A stretch of 64,000 nucleotides of DNA, taken from positions 42,531,347 to 42,595,346 of the forward strand of contig CM059199.1 in NCBI GenBank assembly GCA_030323885.1, read 5' to 3'. Positions 21,795 to 32,304 of the stretch are shown one piece after another (position 1 is the stretch's first letter; each line of letters begins with the position of its first letter). Both the position numbers and the translations under genes were made by a program. The notes under the pieces are model-generated. The model searched no databases. It was given only the letters and a program-made list of their open reading frames with translations, and was not told the origin of the DNA. This DNA comes from Branchipolynoe longqiensis (lineage: Eukaryota > Annelida > Polychaeta > Phyllodocida > Polynoidae).

Positions 21795-22204
21795 CTGTGT
21801 AAAATGGCTAAAGCTCTAATCTGTGTAGGCAGGCTATTGTGAAATCAAAGAGACAAAGAGAAAGGAAGAGTATAAAGTGTAAAGAAGAACAGAGACTCAA
21901 GCCCTCTGGTTTATTGTTGATATGGTTACTTGGGTTCATTGTAGAGTATCACCCCACCCCTTTCCTCAATGGCAAACAAGCATTCTTGGTCCTACGAATA
22001 GGGATCCAGCATTCCTGGTCCCCATGGATACCAGTGGTCTGCCCACCACCACCAAGCTGTATGTCCCCATGGCCACCACCAACCTTGAACCTTGAGTGTG
22101 GTGATCACTATCCCAGCAGAGGGGGTAGGCCCTGAGTGCACGCACACCCAGACCTGCCAGCACCACTATGTCTATTTACATCCCACTCAGGCACCACCAG
22201 CCTT

Positions 22205-22241
<37 letters not shown>

Positions 22242-22508
22242 TGTAGAAGCCATTATACGAGTATAATAAGCTGGAAGATGCATCTACTCCCCCAGCCACT
22301 AAGTGAGCGGCTGGTCACCTACTCATTAGGTCATCTACTGGTTCCTCATGACCTGAGCATGTGGCGCCACCTACTCGCCCATGCCTCAGAGCCCTTGCAT
22401 TCACTCACTGTACCATTGATTATGTATATATACATTCACCTGGTCACGTACACCGATCAGTAATAGAACATTTGCATTCCCCCTATGCCGTATATCGGAA
22501 TATTTTAC
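21795..22508 (+). repeat. Family F terminal-repeat-like unit, copy 1
   Basis: Starts GTGTAAAATGGCTAAAGC and TGTGTAGGCAGGCTATTG. It continues GAAAGGAAGAGTATAAAG, CTCTGGTTTATT, CAGCACCACTATGTCTATTT, a (TA)n run at 22207-22240 and a duplicated segment. It ends ATATCGGAATATTTTAC. The same start and end bound copies at 46468-46985, 48009-48577 and 60461-60952. TG...CA-like ends hint at a solo LTR, but no TSD was resolved. Confidence 0.78.
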
Positions 22509-22839
22509 GACTGGTTAGCTTAGGGTTGGTTAGGCACCCCAGGGTCAACCTTGGAGCACAGTTTGGGACTCGAACACTCCATCCCCTCTGGAGATCAACC
22601 ACAACTATTGATAGCACTGATGCCATCGCAAGATTATCTCACCAGACTGGAATAATTGCACGCATGAGTGAATTCTGTTGTCTAATGTGGCAGGTAAAAT
22701 TATCACAAAGTGTTGAGGTGAACCCCAAATCTGATGCGTCATGAAAGGTGGGTGCCTTGAGATCTGATTGAAGTTTACACCGATAGGGGAACGGAAGTAA
22801 GTACATTCACACAGGAAGGCGCGGAGAGAGGGGGGTAAG

Positions 22840-23660
22840 GAAGCAATTGATGGGTCGGTGGGGAGTGGGAGTGGGGATCAGTTGATTGATTGGTGGGGAG
22901 TGGGAAGCGAGCAGCAGTTGATGGGTTGGTGGGGAATGGGATAGGAGGCAGTTGATGGGTCAGTCAGGAGTGGGAGCGGTGGCAGTTGATGGGTTGGTGG
23001 GGCGTAGGTTGGGGGACCGTTGATTGGTCAGTGAGGAGTGGGAGCGGGGCGCAGTTGATTGGTCAGTGGGGAGTGGGGAGTGTGAGGGGCGGGCAGGTGA
23101 TGGGTCGGTGGAGAGGAGTGGGAGCGAGGGGCAGTTGATGGGTCAGTGGGGAAGAGAGCAGGGAGGCTGTTGATGGGTTGATGGGAAGTGGTACGAGGGC
23201 AGTTGATGGGTTGGTGTGGAGGAGTGGAAGCAGGTGATTGGTCGGTGGGAAGTGAGAAGAGGAGGCGCAAGTGATCGATCGGTGGTGAGTGGAAATAGCA
23301 GTGGCAGTTGATGGGCAGCGGGGAGTAGGAGCGGGAGGGGGGTCAATTGATGGGTGGATGGGGAGTGGGAAGGGGGCAGTTGATGGGTTGTCGATGGGTT
23401 GATGGGGGATGGGGGCGGGGTGGGGAGCAGTTGATGGGGAGCAGTTAATGGGTAAGTTCAGTGGGGAGGAGTGGGAGAAAGGAGGGCAATTGATGGGTCA
23501 GTGGGAAGGAGTGAGAGCAGGGAGAGGGGCGCAGTTGATTGGTCAGTTCAGTGGGGGCGAGGAGTGGGAGAAGGGAGGGCAATTGATGGGTCAGTCGGAA
23601 GGAGTGGGAGCAGGAAGGGGGCAGCAGTTGATCCAGCGGTGGTTTGTAAGGAGGGGCGGG
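22840..23660 (+). repeat. G-rich minisatellite
   Basis: Degenerate units of about 30-45 bp of the form GGCAGTTGATGGGTCGGTGG plus GGAGTGGGAGC repeat more than 15 times, with all G-runs on the plus strand. Open frames on both strands, rich in Gly/Glu or Pro/Ser/His, mirror the repeat and are not genes. Confidence 0.9.
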
Positions 23661-23947
23661 AGTGGGAGGTTTGTGTTGCATACCCAGGTGGTGAGGGCCA
23701 TGTACCGAACCAAGGACGTCTCGGATCAAAGGCACCGAACATCACATGGAGTTCTCTATTCCTCCAGGGTGTTCAATATTAATCACAGGAGGACGTAAAA
23801 GCTCCGGGGAGTCGGCGGGGGGGGGGGGGGCGAGGCTCCGCTTGCTGTCTCATGTTGGACAAGTGATACACTTGGTTTGAATGCCATTGTTGGCCGCAGT
23901 AGAAGGGTTTGCTGCATCCTCCGTGACACATCACTATTCAGAGGCAA

Positions 23948-24299
23948 CCAGACGGGATGGCAGAATGAGTTAGAGCGTCCGTCTCCCGTGTTGGTAGACC
24001 GTGGGATCGTGGGTTCGAATCCTGGTTCGAATCCTGGTCGAGTCAAACCGATGACTTCAAATTTGATACTTGTCAATTCCTAGCCAGGCGCTCGGCATTA
24101 TTAGGATAGGGCAAGGACTGGGTGGGTCAGTGTCAGGATAATGTGACTGAGTGTAATATCAGGTCATGGTGCTGGCAGCCTGGTCTGCCAGTGGGGCAGA
24201 CCTATAAAGACTCCACGAGTGCACACTGTCACAAGTCGGTACCTGTCCTGATATAACCTCAGATGTTGCTAGGACGTAAACAACAACAAACAAACATAG
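23948..24299 (+). mobile_element. SINE-A, full length, head type 2
   Basis: CCAGACGGGATGGCAGAATG starts the head. The B-box region is partly duplicated (GGTTCGAATCCT twice). The body is GGGCAAGGACTGGGTGGGTC, GATAATGTGACTGAGTG and GGTCATGGTGCTGGCAGCC. The tail AACAACAAACAAAC follows. Confidence 0.9.
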
Positions 24300-24303
24300 T
24301 ATA

Positions 24304-25000
24304 GTAGTCTGAACTGACCTCTCAGGCAAGGAGCCGCATAGACAGGCAGGCATGGGTAGTGTAATTGTTAGCATACTCGCCCAGAATGCAAAAAATGTGG
24401 GTTCGATTTCCACTCTATGCGCAATATTTCCCATTTTCATCACTGCAACGACACCATTATTACCATGCGAGAACATTTATACAGGAGAAATGTAAACACA
24501 TATGGTAATATGATGAACCAAAGCAGAGAAACCCTTACAAGAGAATTGTCCAGGCCTTGTTGGTTAATAATTGTGAATTCGAAGTCAGTTACCCCATTCC
24601 AATACCCGTCATGCTAGATTGCAATATCGTCATGCTAGATTGTTACTCAGACGCAAAGTTCCAATCACTGCAAGATTTCGCTGAGAGCCTAGGTGGTGTA
24701 ATGGTTAGCATACTCGCCCGGAATGCAAACAAATATGGGTTCGATTTCCGCTTCATGCGCAATATTTCCCATTTTCATCGCCGCAACGACACCATTATTA
24801 CCATGTGAGACCATTTCTACAGGAGAAATGTAAACATATATGATACTATGATGAACCAACGCATAGAAACCCTTACAAGAAAATTGTCCAGGCCTTGTTG
24901 GTTAATAATTGTGAATTCAAAGTCAGTTACCTCATTCCAATACCCGTCATGCTAGATTGTTACTAGGACGCAAACTCCAATGACAGCAAGACTTCACTCA
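24304..25000 (+). repeat. SINE-B region duplicated in tandem, period about 338 bp
   Basis: SINE-B heads at about 24350-24425 (AGTGTAATTGTTAGCATACT) and 24690-24765 (GGTGGTGTAATGGTTAGCAT) are each followed by the same block: GCGCAATATTTCCCATTTTC (24419 and 24757), ACCATTATTACCATG, CAGGAGAAATGTAAACA and TCCAGGCCTTGTTGGTTAAT. The duplication therefore includes the SINE and non-SINE 3' sequence. The second copy is slightly shorter. Confidence 0.85.
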
Positions 25001-25139
25001 CTGAATCCTTCTGATCGGGCTTATGAAATTTTCTGTCCCGGTTTCAGCGAATAGATCGGTTAATTTAGTTTGTATCGAGTATGGCCTAGAGGGGGTAGAA
25101 GCAGAAGCCAGCTTGCCCTGGCTGGGAGATCGGGTGACA

Positions 25140-25358
25140 GGCTAAATGCCAATCCAAAAAGTTAATTAAAAAAAAGATGTTTACATGAAGGTAATTTAAA
25201 TTCTCACCAATTCAACTTTTCTTGTGATGAAATGATTAAGGACCCATGAAGAAAGAAATAGGAATGCACAAAAATGAACGTTTTGAAGATTTGATTCCAA
25301 TGTTTATCTCATTGTTAGAATTGGCATTTACGGGGTTTTGCGCATGAACTCGCCAAAT
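25140..25358 (-). mobile_element. Family J MITE, copy 2
   Basis: The minus strand begins GCGAGTTCATGCGCAAAACC, then AATGAGATAAACATTGGAAT and CTTCAAAACGTTCATTTTT. This is colinear with 9899-10140. The far end is poorly preserved. Confidence 0.7.
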
Positions 25359-25359
25359 A

Positions 25360-25832
25360 CACCAGGTGTGTAGCTATGGAAACACATTCAATCTCTAGAT
25401 GTGAAAGCATATTTAACATTTGCTAGATGGATTGATTGATGATGATTCATCGCCTTGTAGGCAGCACAGACCAAGCCGACCGAATATGCTGGAAGAACAT
25501 GAAGCCTCGCCTGGCAGCACTAGTGTAGTTATAAGCCGATAGGTGGCATTGCGACTAACTTAGCGAGGAAGCATGACTCAGCAGAACCAGCTGTCCATTG
25601 GGTGACCACTTACGCCACTAATAATCCACATAGGCGCAGGCGCAATTGGTGCCGGCTGGTGCTTCCCTTCTGGAATCCACTTCCGGTTCCCGTGGCGCTC
25701 GCCCTGGTTACTTCTCGGAGCGCCAATGCTCGCCCTAGTGGCCGGAAATGACACTAGCACTGCCCGGGTGCAATGATCTGCGCCTGGGTTTTATTACAAT
25801 ATGTGGGCGACACCTGTACATGGAAAGAGTTG
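25360..25832. other. No gene recognised
   Basis: Contains GATTGATTGATGATGATTC (25433-25451), which resembles the 3' tail repeats of the non-LTR fragments at 28786 and 29290, so a short tail remnant is possible. The rest is unassigned. Confidence 0.4.
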
Positions 25833-26146
25833 CTTGGTTGTTGGAGTTTTATGTCCTGGCAACATCTGATGTCATATCACACTCATGGTGATATTATAGT
25901 GCTGCCCCACTGGGAGACTAAGCAACCAGCACCATGACCTGATATTCCATTCAGTCACATTATCCTGACACTGAGCCAACCAGTCATTGTCCTATCCTAA
26001 TAATGCCGAGTGCCTGGGTAGGAATCTACAAGTATGAATTGTTTAAGTCATTTGTTTGACTCAACCAGGCTTCAAACCCATGGCTTCGAATCCCACGATC
26101 GACCAACATGGGAGATGGATGCTCAACTCATTCGGCCATCCCATAT
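25833..26146 (-). mobile_element. SINE-A, head type 2, internally deleted
   Basis: The minus strand reads a type 2 head (GGGATGGCCGAATGAGTTGA) and the full first body half. It lacks about 30 bp around the GTCACAAGTCGGTACC region before the GCCAGGACATAAAACTCCAA end. Confidence 0.88.
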
Positions 26147-26689
26147 GTTGCCCCAGACAAGGAGTGCCGATAGAGCCTTGTGTACAGTCCCACAGCAGTA
26201 GATCACCTGTACTACTCCTTCCCGAAAGCTGGACACCATAGTGGGTGTTGGTGGATTTATGCAGTGTCAGCAATAAAATTAAAAAACTAAACAAAAAATA
26301 CCCGCCATATTCACAGTGCAGTTGGATGCTCCCAGTCTGGATTACAGTCCAGCAGCAGGACACAACCAGTATTACTCCATCCCGAAAGCGGCCATCTTGA
26401 AAATCAATATAATAATTATAATCTGAGCATGTTAATTATTGCACAAATGGATTCCTTTTCCATGAAAATGTTATGGTAGACATCAACATCATATTTCAAC
26501 ATTGCTTAGGAGCTGAGAACTGAGGAATATCATATTTTGCGGGTGACAATTTTGAAATTCAAGATGGCGATCAGTTACCATGGTGATGGCAATGGGTACC
26601 TAGGCTAGAGGATAGGTGCAACAACCATACAACATTTACCTTATACAGGATCCTCATAACTGAAACCAGGATCCTCGTAACTGAAACCA

Positions 26690-26893
26690 GAATTGTGGGG
26701 GGTGATAACAATGGGAATTGTTGTGGCTGCAGCAGGATTCAAACCGACACTTCATGCCATTCCGTGGCAATCATGCTAGCCACCACACTACCAGCTGACC
26801 ACCTAGGCTCTCTGATGCAATCACCCTATCCAGGCCTACCTGTCTATATCATATATGACTCCTTCCCTGATAGGTCAATGCAGACTAATAACA
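26690..26893 (-). mobile_element. SINE-B copy with longer leader
   Basis: The minus strand carries TATTAGTCTGCATTGACCTA with ATCAGGGAAGGAGT as leader. The degenerate head has TGGTGGCTAGCATGATTGCC and GGTTTGAATCC. Diverged from the other copies. Confidence 0.7.
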
Positions 26894-26939
26894 CAAACAA
26901 GACCATCAACTCAAATACTCACCTCCCATCCTGTCCCGT

Positions 26940-27480
26940 GCCTCCCAGTTGGCGGCACTAGGGGGCATTCAGTCGTGGTTTCCACCGGGGAATGAGCCGG
27001 GCAGCCCGGGGGAGGGACACGGGCACCAGGGCTCATGTGACATTTCTATTTCTCGGCGGCTGGGTCCCTACATTACTCGCCGGGTGGCCGGGGAGGAAGG
27101 CCTGGGAGGAAGGCCGGGGAGGAGCCCCCTCCCCCCCCCCCCACACCTTTCCCGCTCCCCACACTTGGAGCATCAAGCCCGGGGGGTTATTACTGTTAGC
27201 CTTGTGGTAGTCCTCGTCTGGAGGTAGTGTGTGCGCGTGAGGAGAGGGGGGGGGGTGCCGGCGTGGGAAAGGTTACCGTTACCGTGGTCATGATGGGAAA
27301 GAGGCGAAGGATTAGGGGAGGGGTAGAAGAGGGTTGACCTGGGAGCTGGGAGACGAGAGGAAAGGAGAGGGGTCGGGGGTGCTGCCACCATCCGCTCCTA
27401 GACCTTTCTTTCATCAACGCGTGCCCTGAGGTAGTAAATGTTGCGCTGGGAAGCCTTCCTGCCACTCCCCACCTCTGAGA
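26940..27480. other. GC-rich, purine-biased stretch without recognisable gene
   Basis: Runs of GGGGAGG, CGGGTGGCCGGGG and GAGGAAGGCC form loose short repeats, with a C-run at 27121-27142 and a G-run at 27246-27254. Several overlapping frames of 70-90 residues exist on both strands, none with a motif. Could be a CpG-rich region or an old minisatellite. Confidence 0.4.
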
Positions 27481-27681
27481 CTCATATAACTGTAAATGAG
27501 TATAATTTATATATATATATAATATAGTTTATTATTTAGTGCTTACAACCACGGTCAGAGGTCAATCTACGCTTGTCCCCATGAGACGCCAGCAAGCAGT
27601 CTTTCAAATTCAGCCCTACCATGCAGTCCAAGTAAAATCATGCATTATCACGTGGTATTGCACGTTTTGTTTTTATTTTTG

Positions 27682-27960
27682 CTGTTTTACGTCCTAGCAA
27701 CATCTAAGGTCATATCAGGACGGGTACGGACTTGTGACAGTGCATACTCATGGTGACTTTATAGTGCTGCCCACAGGGAAACCAGGCCGCCAGCACCATG
27801 ACCTGATATCCCACTCAGTCACATTATCCTGACACTGAGCCAACCAGTACTTGCCCTATCCTAATAATGCCGAGCGCCAGGCTAGGAAGCGAAAAGTATC
27901 AATTATTAAGTCATTGGTTTGACTCGACCAGGATTCGAATCCACAAACTCATGGGTTCGG
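27682..27960 (-). mobile_element. SINE-A, head truncated
   Basis: The body and 3' end are well preserved (GGTCATGGTGCTGGCGGCC and CTGATATGACCTTAGATGTT on the minus strand). The sequence stops within the B-box region (GGTTCGAATCCTGGTCGAGT at 27923-27945). Confidence 0.87.
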
Positions 27961-28030
27961 AGCATGTGCACTGAGCTAGTTTGTTATTTCCTTTCGAAAC
28001 CATATTCTAGCTACTTTCCTTTGCTAGTGA

Positions 28031-28370
28031 CCAGATGGGATGGCCGAATGAGTTGAGCGTCCACCTCCCATTTTGGTAGATCATGGGATTCGAAACCACA
28101 GGCTTTAACTCTGCTTGAGTCCAACAAATGACTTTGAAATGTACACTTCTCGCTTCATTGTCAGGTGCTCGGGATTAATATTAGGATAGGTCAAGGACTG
28201 GTTGGCTCAGTATGAGGATAATGTGACTGAGTGGGATATGGTGCTGGCAGCCTGATCTCCCAATGGGGAGGCACTATAAAGTCACCATGACTGCACACTG
28301 TTGCAAGTCAGTACCTGTCCTGATGTGACCTTAGCTGTTGCCAAGATGTAAAACTCCAACAACCAACCAA
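28031..28370 (+). mobile_element. SINE-A, full length, head type 2, probable TSD
   Basis: CCAGATGGGATGGCCGAATG starts the head and AAAACTCCAACAACCAACC ends the element. The flanks CTTTGCTAGTG (left) and CTTTGTTAGTA (right) look like a decayed target-site duplication of about 10 bp. Confidence 0.9.
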
Positions 28371-28683
28371 TCTTTGTTAGTAGTCATTCATCAGACCAGA
28401 ACACACACGCCCCCCATGTAGCAAATCAATCAATGCACAATAAATAATGGCGCGTGTCATTGTAGTCGGCCAACAGAGAGACTACATGTATGGAGTGGTT
28501 AGACCAGAGTGGCAAATCAGGACTGCTGGCACCATCATCCTTTATTAAGGACTCCGACTGCGAGGCAACCAGCGGAAAGAGCAGTGATGTGGACGGGGAC
28601 AGAATGGAGCATCCGGGGACATCACCATCCTGGTCCCTCCCTCTCCACTGGCTGAAACCTACTAAGAAGAACTCCGATCGGTT

Positions 28684-28735
28684 ACCAAACTGGGAGAGGG
28701 ATGCTCAACTCATTCGGCCATCCCGTCTGGTCCCT
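28684..28735 (-). mobile_element. SINE-A head fragment
   Basis: The minus strand reads ACCAGACGGGATGGCCGAAT, then GTTGAGCATCCCTCTCCCAG. Only the type 2 tRNA-like head remains. Confidence 0.75.
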
Positions 28736-28785
28736 TATGAAAGAAGGTTTGCAATGAGAGACAATTAGTATAACGCATCAACAAC

Positions 28786-29200
28786 TGATTGATAGATTGA
28801 TTGATTGGTGGTTTCTATATGCCGCGTCGGAAGATATAGGCCATATTCACGGCGAGAATTCTTTGCCTTTTATTCAACCATCGCTACCACATATAATGTA
28901 AAAGCATGCAATAAATTATGTGTTAACACACACTCATGAATGTTTTAAACTCACAATCATATAATTTGTGTTCAAGGTCAATAAAATAGATGAAAGTATT
29001 ATTACTTGATATAATTGGTTTAATAGACGATATGAGGTGGTACAGTCCGCCTGTCCTCAAAAAGGCTAAAATGTGTTCTTGTTTTACTTTAGTAAAAAGC
29101 TCATGTATGCTGTCTTACTATACCGCAGCCTTGTGCAAGCCCATATCATCTGCAACACTGCTGCCGTCTCGGATGCAAGGCAAGCGCATATCCCTAATAT
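28786..29200 (-). mobile_element. Non-LTR retrotransposon 3' fragment, copy 1
   Basis: Colinear with the downstream fragment 29290-29860: GGTGGTT near the tail, GGCCATATTCACGGCGAG / GACCATATTCATGGTGAG, then TTTAATAGACGATATGAG / TTTAATAAACTATATGAG. On the minus strand it ends in an (ATCA)n tail at 28786-28807. The coding part is badly decayed, with stops. It carries only the last residues and 3' UTR of an element whose coding end is clearer in the second copy. Confidence 0.72.
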
Positions 29201-29289
29201 AATACCAAATACTTGTCCACAAGAATGACGTGTTTTATTATTAAAACCTCGGAAATCTGTGAATCTGCGGAAAAATCATATCCATGTAA

Positions 29290-29860
29290 GTTGATTGATT
29301 CATTAATTGGTGGTTGTTTTACACCATGTATGAAACAAAGACCATATTCATGGTGAGACGTCTTTAACTTGTATTCTGTCCATTTTCGTTTAACCATCAC
29401 TTTTACAGAGATGGTAAAAGTACATGATCAAATATTTGTAAAAAGACACATATCAAATCAAAATGCTCACAATTATAAAAATTGTGATTAAGGACCATCT
29501 AATTCCAGGTCATAGTCATTCTACGTTAATTGATAAAGATTGATTTAATAAACTATATGAGTTGATACAGTCCTGCAGCCCTGAAGAAAGCTAAAACGTC
29601 TTCTTTGTGTTTCATTAGTAAACAGATCATTCATACTGTTTGCCTTGTAAAATTGTTGGTGCAATATCATAAAATCAAGACAATTTAATAATATGTGTCT
29701 GAATGTCGGTGCGGTCTGACATCGAATACATTCTGGAGGTGGGGGGCCCCCATTGAGCAGGAAAGAGTGTTAACCCATTGTAAGTGGGATGTGAGGGTAC
29801 AATCTGACAACCAATTATTCTGTTTGTCAATGGTATCCCCATGGTGCCGGGATAATGGTC
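29290..29860 (-). pseudogene. Decayed C-terminus of a jockey/I-like non-LTR retrotransposon
   Basis: Minus-strand translation across about 29590-29790 reads FLLNGGPPPPECIRC, then HILLNC with C-x2-C...H...C spacing, then MNDLFT. This is the hallmark tail that follows the RNase H region in jockey- or I-clade retrotransposons (the ECxxC...H-I-L-x-x-C motif). A frameshift separates the preceding residues. An ATCA-type tail sits at 29290-29302. 5'-truncated, as is usual for target-primed reverse transcription. It lies head-to-tail with 28786-29200. Confidence 0.7.
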
Positions 29861-29910
29861 ACATCTAACAAGAAAAGGTCAAAACCTTACTTCCGGTGAA
29901 TTGTCCGCAC

Positions 29911-30240
29911 ACCAGACGGGGTGGCCGAATGAGTAGAGCGTCCGTCTCCTGTTTTGGGAGATCCGGAGATCCGAACCCATGAGTTTGTGGGTTCGAATCC
30001 TGGTCGGGTCAAGCCAATGACTTAAAAATTGATACTTGTCACTTCCTAGCCTGGTGTTCGGCATGATTAGGATAGGGAAAGGACTGGTTGGCTCATCATC
30101 AGGATAATGTGACTGAGTGAGATATCAGGTCATGGTGCTGGCAGCACTATAAAGTCACCATGAGTGCGTACTGTCACAAGTCGGCACCTGTGCTGATATG
30201 AGATTAGATGTTGCTGGGATGTAAAACAACAACAAACAAA
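29911..30240 (+). mobile_element. SINE-A, full length, head type 2
   Basis: ACCAGACGGGGTGGCCGAAT starts the head. The B-box region is GGGTTCGAATCCTGGTCGGG. The body is intact apart from a short deletion after GCTGGCAGC. It ends GTAAAACAACAACAAACAAA. Confidence 0.9.
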
Positions 30241-30429
30241 CAAATTGTCCGCGGTTCTCTGGTAATGGTACACCTTAGAGCATGCCATGCACACTTTCAC
30301 AGAATATCATGCGCATAACCCCAAAGTGTGACTGCCTCTCATTCCTTACAGTGAGGGACGTCAACTGCAGATCTATCTACAACATCTACCTTCAGTTCCC
30401 GATCTTATAGTATACTTACTATATCCTGG

Positions 30430-30625
30430 TGTTCTCTGTGGCGGAGTAGTTAGAGTGTTTGACATTTTTCTAGGTCGGACTCCTAATCTGAAGGTTGGTG
30501 GTTCGATTCCTCATGCCCCGACCTCTGCCAATTTGAATTTCCACTGATGTGTATAACTTACAGCGTCATAAAAGGCCAGTTGCTCTCACACCATGTCTAT
30601 GTGGTGTCGAAGGTTAAAAATCCCT
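30430..30625 (+). mobile_element. SINE-C copy with Leu/Ser-like head
   Basis: CTGTGGCGGAGTAGTTAGAG (A-box region) and GGTGGTTCGATTCC (B box) are separated by an insert containing TAGGTCGGACTCCTAATCTG, similar to a class II tRNA with a variable arm. The body continues CACCATGTCTATGTGGTGTC and TCGGTAAAAG. The same head is found at 39361-39479. Confidence 0.78.
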
Positions 30626-30816
30626 TGGGTCGGTAAAAGTGTAGGCTCAGGCTTTCTATCGACAAACTGCCTAATGGTGAAAACAAGTCTATTCAGACTT
30701 ATCCATGATAGGCAGTATAAATCTTCAAGAAATCTAACTGGCCCTGTGTAGTACAGTATTCGCTACAATGGTGCCACCTCTGAGAGACTCTGAGCACTGT
30801 ATGCCAGTATAATATA

Positions 30817-31140
30817 ACCGGACATAGTGGGCGAATCGGTAGAGTGCAGGACTCATGTGCGGGAGATCAGGAGTTTGATTCGTGATCGGGTGAAACCAAT
30901 GACTTTCAAAATTGATACTTTTCGCTTCCTAGCTTGGCGCTCAGTATTAATAGGATAAGAAAAGGACTGGCTATGTCAGTGTCAGGATAATGTGACTAAG
31001 TGGGATATCGAGTCATGGTACTGGTGGCCTGATTTCTCAGTGGGGCAGCACTAGAAAGTTGCCATGAGTGCAATATGTCACAAGTCGGTACCCGTCCTGA
31101 TATGACCATAGATGTTGCCATGATGTAAAACTCGAACAAC
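30817..31140 (+). mobile_element. SINE-A, full length, head type 1
   Basis: CCGGACATAGTGGGCGAATC starts the head. GGGAGATCAGGAGTTTGATT is the B-box region. The body and GATGTAAAACTCGAACAACC end are typical. Confidence 0.9.
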
Positions 31141-31602
31141 CAACCAATCTTTCACGAGGTTGATTCTTTTTGGCCTGACCTTAGATGTTTCCCATTCGCT
31201 AGAGTACACTAGAATACACTAGAGTACATTAAGAGGTAATTTCTACAACGTTCGACTTCACCACAGTACGTTAGCATCACAGATGCAAATTCAGCCTCTA
31301 ATTTACTGCTCTTTTGAACATGTCCACAAATTTAATCCGAGATCACGGCTCACCTACGTTATTACCAATTTAACATCAAGGACAAGTATGGATGCCAGTA
31401 CATTCAACTACGTTCACCTAGGTCCACTAACGGCAATGTGACCAGGGCATAAGATATGTGTGCATATATTTTCTGGTTGATTCAGCATTGCCGCAGTGCA
31501 TCAAATTGCATCCAATATTGTGGTTCAGTGCAGTGACTGTGTACGTAAGCCACCCACCCAACACACCTTAGGACCTCATCTCCAGACACCCACATTTTCA
31601 CA

Positions 31603-31927
31603 TACCGGATGTGGCAGCCGAATAAATAAAGCCGGGCTTCCCGAGTGGAAGGTCGAGAGTTTGGATCACAGCCGAGTCAAACCAGTGACTTACAAAATTG
31701 ATACTTTTCGCTTCCTAGCATGGCGCTCGGCATTATTAGGGTAGGGCAAGGACTGGTTAGCTCAGTGTCAGGATAATGTGACTGAGTGAGGTATTAATGC
31801 ATGATGCTGCTGGCCTAGTCTACCCGTGGGGCTGCACAATGAAGTTGCCATGGGTGTGCACTGGCACAAGTCGGTGCCCATCCTGATTGGTCCTTAGATG
31901 TTGCCAGGACGCAAAACTCCAACATCC
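31603..31927 (+). mobile_element. SINE-A, head type 1
   Basis: CCGGATGTGGCAGCCGAATA starts the head and GAAGGTCGAGAGTTTGGATC leads into the body. The end is GACGCAAAACTCCAACATCC. Full length with moderate divergence. Confidence 0.88.
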
Positions 31928-31937
31928 AAATAACCAA

Positions 31938-32046
31938 CCCAGTGGGGCAGCATTATAAGGCCGCCATAAGTGCGCACTGTCACAAGTCGGTAGCCATCCT
32001 GATATAACCGTACATGTTGCTAGGACGTAACACCCTAACAAACAAG
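31938..32046 (+). mobile_element. SINE-A 3' body fragment
   Basis: CCAGTGGGGCAGCATTATAA through GTTGCTAGGACGTAACACCC. This repeats the 3' third of the copy just upstream and looks like a partial tandem duplication or an adjacent truncated insertion. Confidence 0.8.
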
Positions 32047-32304
32047 CATACATTCTCATTGAAGGGAGCATAGGCAGCTCTACCTGATAACCAACTCACG
32101 CTAAAGGAAGCTTATCAAAACAAACACAAAGATCTTATCTCCACCATCACAGTCAGATCTGTATGCACACAACTCTCCATGAAAACCCAACACCAACAGA
32201 TCAGCACCAGAAGCACCCTCCACTATTGCACTGCCAGAGTACACTAGCGACACCACCTATATGTTATAACCATCACACTCACAATCCCACACTGATATCA
32301 ACCA

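Noticed and set aside
26940..27480. CpG-island promoter with first exon
   Set aside because: GC-rich, but made of loose GGGGAGG-type repeats. No start codon context, splice donor or conserved peptide was recognised.
31140..31455. Fifth family N element ending CAATGTGACCAGGGCAT
   Set aside because: The interior has GTACACTAG and ACGTT-like words, but a matching left end could not be found.
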